Source: Campylobacterales bacterium | GTDB taxonomy: Bacteria; Campylobacterota; Campylobacteria; Campylobacterales; Sulfurovaceae | Direction of reading: 5' to 3' | Assembly: GCA_014763905.1 (NCBI GenBank) | Contig: JACXUN010000065.1 | Coordinates: 1 to 7,964 of the forward strand | Length of the DNA: 7,964 nucleotides | Shown here: in pieces, positions 5,248 through 7,964 of the stretch | How the letters are laid out: every line of letters begins with the position of its first letter | Numbering within the stretch: position 1 is the first letter of the stretch | Notes under the pieces: model-generated | What the model was told of the DNA's origin: nothing | Databases searched by the model: none | The model's input: only the letters and a program-made list of their open reading frames with translations | Position numbers and translations under genes: made by a program

Positions 5248-7209
5248 TTAAAGCTCCGTAATCTCTTTCTCCCGCTTCGCCACAAACTCCGCTTGTATCT
5301 GAGCCAGTGCGATATTGGCCTCGTTGATACGGACGACGATTTTATCAAAGAGCATGATATGCTCTCCACGGAGGTTAACCGTGACCCCTTCGATATCCGA
5401 TTCCAGCAGGGCTTTGGCATTTTCTCCGGTTTCAATCACTTCGGCGTTGAAGGTTTTACCGATTTGAGTGGCGGCCCATCGGGTGAGCTTGCGGTCTCGG
5501 AAATCCCATTCAGCTTTGGTCGATTCGCGTTCGAGTTCGGAGACTCTGGCACAGAGCGGTTCGATATTACGGAGGAGATACTCCGACTCCTCTTCATCGC
5601 CACTCAGCTGCGTTTTGATCAAACGGTGCAGGATGAGGTCAGAGTACCGTCTGATTGGGGAGGTGAAGTGGGAGTAGTGGCTGAATCCTAGACCGAAGTG
5701 TCCCTCATTATTAGCCGCATAGGTTGCCTGTTTGAGGGATTTGATAATCATTGCATCTACTTCACTGGAGAGTCCCATATTGGCAGCCTCTTTTTGGATC
5801 GCACGGATGAGTTCTGGTGATTCGTCGTAGTCACTGACAAAGAGTCCAATCTGGCTCAACTCCTCTAACAACTCTTCGAGTTTGCTTAATTGCGGTGGGA
5901 GATGCACCCTGAAAATCCCGTACTCAAACCGTTTGGCAGCGGCTTGGTTGGCGAGCAACATACACTCTTCGATAAGGGAGTGGGACGGGGTTCCGGTTTC
6001 GATCTGGGTTTTGACCAGTTCATGGTTGGCATCGATAGTGAGTTTGATCTCTTCGCTGCGGAAATCAAATCCATTTTGGAGCCGTCGGTGTCGCAGCCGT
6101 TCGGTTAGCTTCTGAAGCGGAAGCAGATAGTGCAAAATCCGTTTTTCGTGATCTTGGGTGACTTCCGATCCTTGAGTTTCAATAATGCGATCCACTTCAT
6201 CATAGTTAAACCGTCGCTTGGAATGGATAACTGCTTCAAAGAACTCTTCATTAAGCGGAAGCAGCGTATTGCGGTCAAGTTCTACCTTAGCGACAAATGC
6301 CAATCGGTCAACCTGCGGTTTAAGGGAACAGATGTTCTCACTTAGTTCTCTTGGCAGCATCGGGAAGGATTTGTGCGGGAAATAGGTGGTGAATCCGCGT
6401 CGTTTTGCCTCTTGATCGATCGGGCTGAAGTAGTTGACATAATGGCTCACATCCGCGATAGCCACATAAAGAGTATATGTTTTTATATCAAAATAGATCG
6501 CATCATCAAAATCTCTTGCCGTCACGGGGTCGATCGTACAGAAATCCAACGCTCTTAGATCAACGCGATCCATATGTTCCGATGCCGTAACCTCAGACTC
6601 GACCGTCTTAGCCTGTTCGACACAATCGATCTCAAATGCATCAGCACGGTTATAGAGAGCAAGAGAGATTTTTTCGTCGACTTTTGGGTCTTCGAGATTG
6701 CCTAATACCTCCAGTACTTTACTGGTCTTGGTATCGATTTTCAGTACAGTTCCCATCTTAAAGGCTTTGAGATCCATACCCGGCATGGTGGCTTCGGTCG
6801 GCAGAGCGGTTTTGATATCGATCATTTCAAAGATGCCCGATTCATTGGTACGGGTATAGGCGATCTGGACGAGGTGGGCTTTTTTGATGATGAGAATGAC
6901 TTTGCCGGAGGCACGTCCCCGTCGGGCGATAATCCGTTTGACCACCACCACATCACCGTGATAGGCTTCCTTCATATCATCTGGTTCGACGAGCAGGTCT
7001 TTTTGCTCTTTGGTTGCCGCTTCGACAAATCCACGTCCCTCTTTGTTGACGTAGAGCCGACCGACACGGTAGATCGATTTGAGCTTCAATAGACCGTTGA
7101 CTGTTTCCAGTGCCTCCATTTGCTCCAATAGTTGAAACGCGTTTTTATCCTCTTGTTCGACATCGGTGGCTAAAAAACCGTTGGTTAATTGTATTGCAAA
7201 TGGGGACAT
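5248..7209 (-). CDS. rnr: Ribonuclease R (RNB family 3'-5' exoribonuclease)
   Basis: RNase R degrades structured RNA processively from the 3' end and takes part in rRNA, tmRNA and mRNA turnover. With the ATG at 7209 the protein has 653 residues. A cold-shock/OB domain lies at about 47-108 (YRVGRLYVNKEGRGFVE). The RNB catalytic domain begins near 214, with IDPVTARDFDDA placing the metal-binding aspartates at 227, 233, 235 and 236. HYSHFTSPIRRYSDLILHRLI (511-531) is the conserved end of RNB. Residues 580-640 look like a reduced S1 domain, with no long basic tail as in E. coli (813 residues). Short versions are usual in Campylobacterota. I chose ATG 7209 because AAGG (complement of 7219-7222) lies 9 nt upstream; the TTG at 7257 has no clear site and would add a poor N-terminus. 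Confidence 0.93.
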   Translation of the reverse strand: MSPFAIQLTNGFLATDVEQEDKNAFQLLEQMEALETVNGLLKLKSIYRVGRLYVNKEGRGFVEAATKEQKDLLVEPDDMKEAYHGDVVVVKRIIARRGRASGKVILIIKKAHLVQIAYTRTNESGIFEMIDIKTALPTEATMPGMDLKAFKMGTVLKIDTKTSKVLEVLGNLEDPKVDEKISLALYNRADAFEIDCVEQAKTVESEVTASEHMDRVDLRALDFCTIDPVTARDFDDAIYFDIKTYTLYVAIADVSHYVNYFSPIDQEAKRRGFTTYFPHKSFPMLPRELSENICSLKPQVDRLAFVAKVELDRNTLLPLNEEFFEAVIHSKRRFNYDEVDRIIETQGSEVTQDHEKRILHYLLPLQKLTERLRHRRLQNGFDFRSEEIKLTIDANHELVKTQIETGTPSHSLIEECMLLANQAAAKRFEYGIFRVHLPPQLSKLEELLEELSQIGLFVSDYDESPELIRAIQKEAANMGLSSEVDAMIIKSLKQATYAANNEGHFGLGFSHYSHFTSPIRRYSDLILHRLIKTQLSGDEEESEYLLRNIEPLCARVSELERESTKAEWDFRDRKLTRWAATQIGKTFNAEVIETGENAKALLESDIEGVTVNLRGEHIMLFDKIVVRINEANIALAQIQAEFVAKREKEITEL

Positions 7210-7246
7210 TTTGTTCTGCCTTATTAAAAATGATTTTTCAAAAGGT

Positions 7247-7252
7247 ATTGTA
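7247..7252 (-). promoter_or_regulatory. Possible -10 element of rnr
   Basis: TACAAT on the minus strand would start transcription near 7240 and give a leader of about 30 nt to the ATG at 7209. There is no clear -35, so the call rests on this one hexamer and its position. Confidence 0.3.
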
Positions 7253-7285
7253 GCCAATTTTAAAAACTTTTTCTAAACTGACTCA

Positions 7286-7313
7286 TTGGAAGTTGAACTA
7301 ATTTTGCTATAAT
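7286..7313 (+). promoter_or_regulatory. Promoter of the YfgM-like operon
   Basis: TTGGAA (7286-7291) and TATAAT (7308-7313) are separated by 16 nt, and TGC just before the -10 makes it an extended element, as in front of rnpB. The predicted start near 7320 leaves a leader of about 35 nt before the TTG start codon. Confidence 0.7.
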
Positions 7314-7354
7314 ATGGGCATTTTTTATATTATTAGACGATACGGAGAGAGACA

Positions 7355-7933
7355 TTGAGTATTCAAGACAGCATTAATGAAGCAAAAAAAGAGTTTACCA
7401 GTGATGAGCAGATGCTCGTTTCGGCATTTAAATTAGAGAAATTGTATAAGAAAAACAGACTTTTGATCTGGGCAACGATTGCGGCAATTGTACTCTTTTT
7501 TGGCGGTAAAGCCGTGATGGGAGCGATTGAAGAGAGCAAATTGAACAGTGCCAATGAAGCCTATTTAACATTGATCAAAGACCCGTCTAATCAGGCAGCC
7601 GCGGCAACCCTGCAAGAGAAAAACCCGGAGCTTTATGAACTCTATAGTTATAAACAAGCGATGGACAATAAAGATATCGAAAAGCTCAAAACATTAAGCA
7701 GCAGTGCCAATGAGATGATCGCCGATATCAGCCGATACCACCTAGCGATCCTTGAAAATCGTGAAGCAAAATCCAAGTACTATAATGAGATAGCCATTAT
7801 CAACAATGCCAATCTCTTGATCCGACAAGGCAAGATTGAAGAAGCCAAAGCGGCACTGTCTCAAATAGCTGAAGATTCTCCAATGCACAAAATGGCATTG
7901 TTGATGAAACACTATACCATCAAAGGTAAATAA
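7355..7933 (+). CDS. Single-span membrane protein with TPR-like domain (YfgM-like)
   Basis: The predicted protein is 192 residues. Residues 1-35 are charged and cytoplasmic (EKLYKKNR before the membrane), residues about 36-57 form one transmembrane helix (LLIWATIAAIVLFFGGKAVMGA), and the rest is helical, with repeats such as NANLLIRQGKIEEAKAALSQIAED typical of TPR folds. This architecture matches YfgM, which works with the Sec translocon and periplasmic chaperones in gammaproteobacteria; the functional transfer is an inference. The start is TTG: GGAG (7344-7347) sits 7 nt upstream and no in-frame ATG precedes the membrane helix. It is followed after 2 nt by a gene for an exported protein, consistent with a yfgM-bamB-like pair. 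Confidence 0.8.
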   Translation: MSIQDSINEAKKEFTSDEQMLVSAFKLEKLYKKNRLLIWATIAAIVLFFGGKAVMGAIEESKLNSANEAYLTLIKDPSNQAAAATLQEKNPELYELYSYKQAMDNKDIEKLKTLSSSANEMIADISRYHLAILENREAKSKYYNEIAIINNANLLIRQGKIEEAKAALSQIAEDSPMHKMALLMKHYTIKGK

Positions 7934-7935
7934 TT

Positions 7936-7964
7936 ATGAAAAAATCACGATTAATACTACTTCC
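7936..7964 (+). CDS. Start of an exported protein, cut off by the window end
   Basis: Only the first ten or so codons are present (MKKSRLILLP). They form the basic n-region and the start of the hydrophobic core of a signal peptide or lipoprotein signal. The ATG is 2 nt after the preceding stop, with AAAGG (7922-7926) 9 nt upstream inside the previous gene, so the two genes are cotranscribed. A BamB-like beta-propeller lipoprotein is a reasonable guess from gene order, but nothing in the visible residues proves it. Confidence 0.6.

Noticed and set aside
5293..7092. Plus-strand and alternative minus-strand frames within rnr
   Set aside because: They overlap an intact RNase R frame that has all catalytic motifs; their sequences look like complements of conserved codons.
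7210..7257. TTG start at 7257 for RNase R
   Set aside because: It has no good ribosome binding site and falls on the likely -10 element (7247-7252), while ATG 7209 has AAGG at a suitable distance and gives the usual family length.
1..7964. CRISPR array, IS element, toxin-antitoxin or phage-defence module
   Set aside because: No regularly spaced direct repeats, transposase, integrase, nuclease-partner pairs or other defence domains were seen on either strand.

Overview
The window looks like a chromosomal segment of a free-living Campylobacterota (Epsilonproteobacteria), probably a Sulfuricurvum/Sulfurimonas-type organism. This rests on the protein character: a short RNase R, an OprD-like Campylobacterota porin, and a small single-span YfgM-like protein. 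It also fits the moderately AT-rich base composition, the extended TGnTATAAT promoters and the compact bacterial RNase P RNA. The genus is inferred, not proven.

Left part (1-1230). The window opens inside one copy of a palindromic repeat. It is followed on the minus strand by the apparent C-terminal remnant of a two-helix membrane protein, cut off upstream by a different hairpin repeat (178-214). Then comes a small exported Cys/His-rich protein on the minus strand, which appears to start at ATT. It diverges from a secreted, methionine-rich protein with an Hsp20/alpha-crystallin-like C-terminal half on the plus strand. The two share a promoter region with a weak Fur-box-like sequence.

Middle (1163-4780). 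A two-sided hairpin terminator separates the convergent Hsp20-like gene and feoB. The minus-strand operon reads porin, then feoA, then feoB, and is preceded by two Fur-box-like operators, one matching the 15-bp consensus at 14 positions. It is best read as an iron-repressed ferrous-iron import unit: the porin for outer-membrane passage, FeoB for inner-membrane transport and FeoA as its small partner.

Right part (4768-7964). rnpB (RNase P RNA) is transcribed away from the iron operon. It is followed within 9 nt by a 14-bp-stem palindrome whose right half and loop are identical to the first 20 bases of the window. The convergent gene is rnr (RNase R). Divergent from rnr is a plus-strand envelope operon: a TPR-like single-span membrane protein, then the first ten codons of a signal-peptide-bearing protein that runs off the window.

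No CRISPR array, insertion sequence, tRNA or complete mobile element is visible. The least ordinary parts are the secreted Hsp20-like/Met-rich protein, the ATT-start Cys/His protein with an 18-bp tandem duplication, the two repeat families and the porin-feoAB arrangement. I do not see a clearly new multi-gene system.
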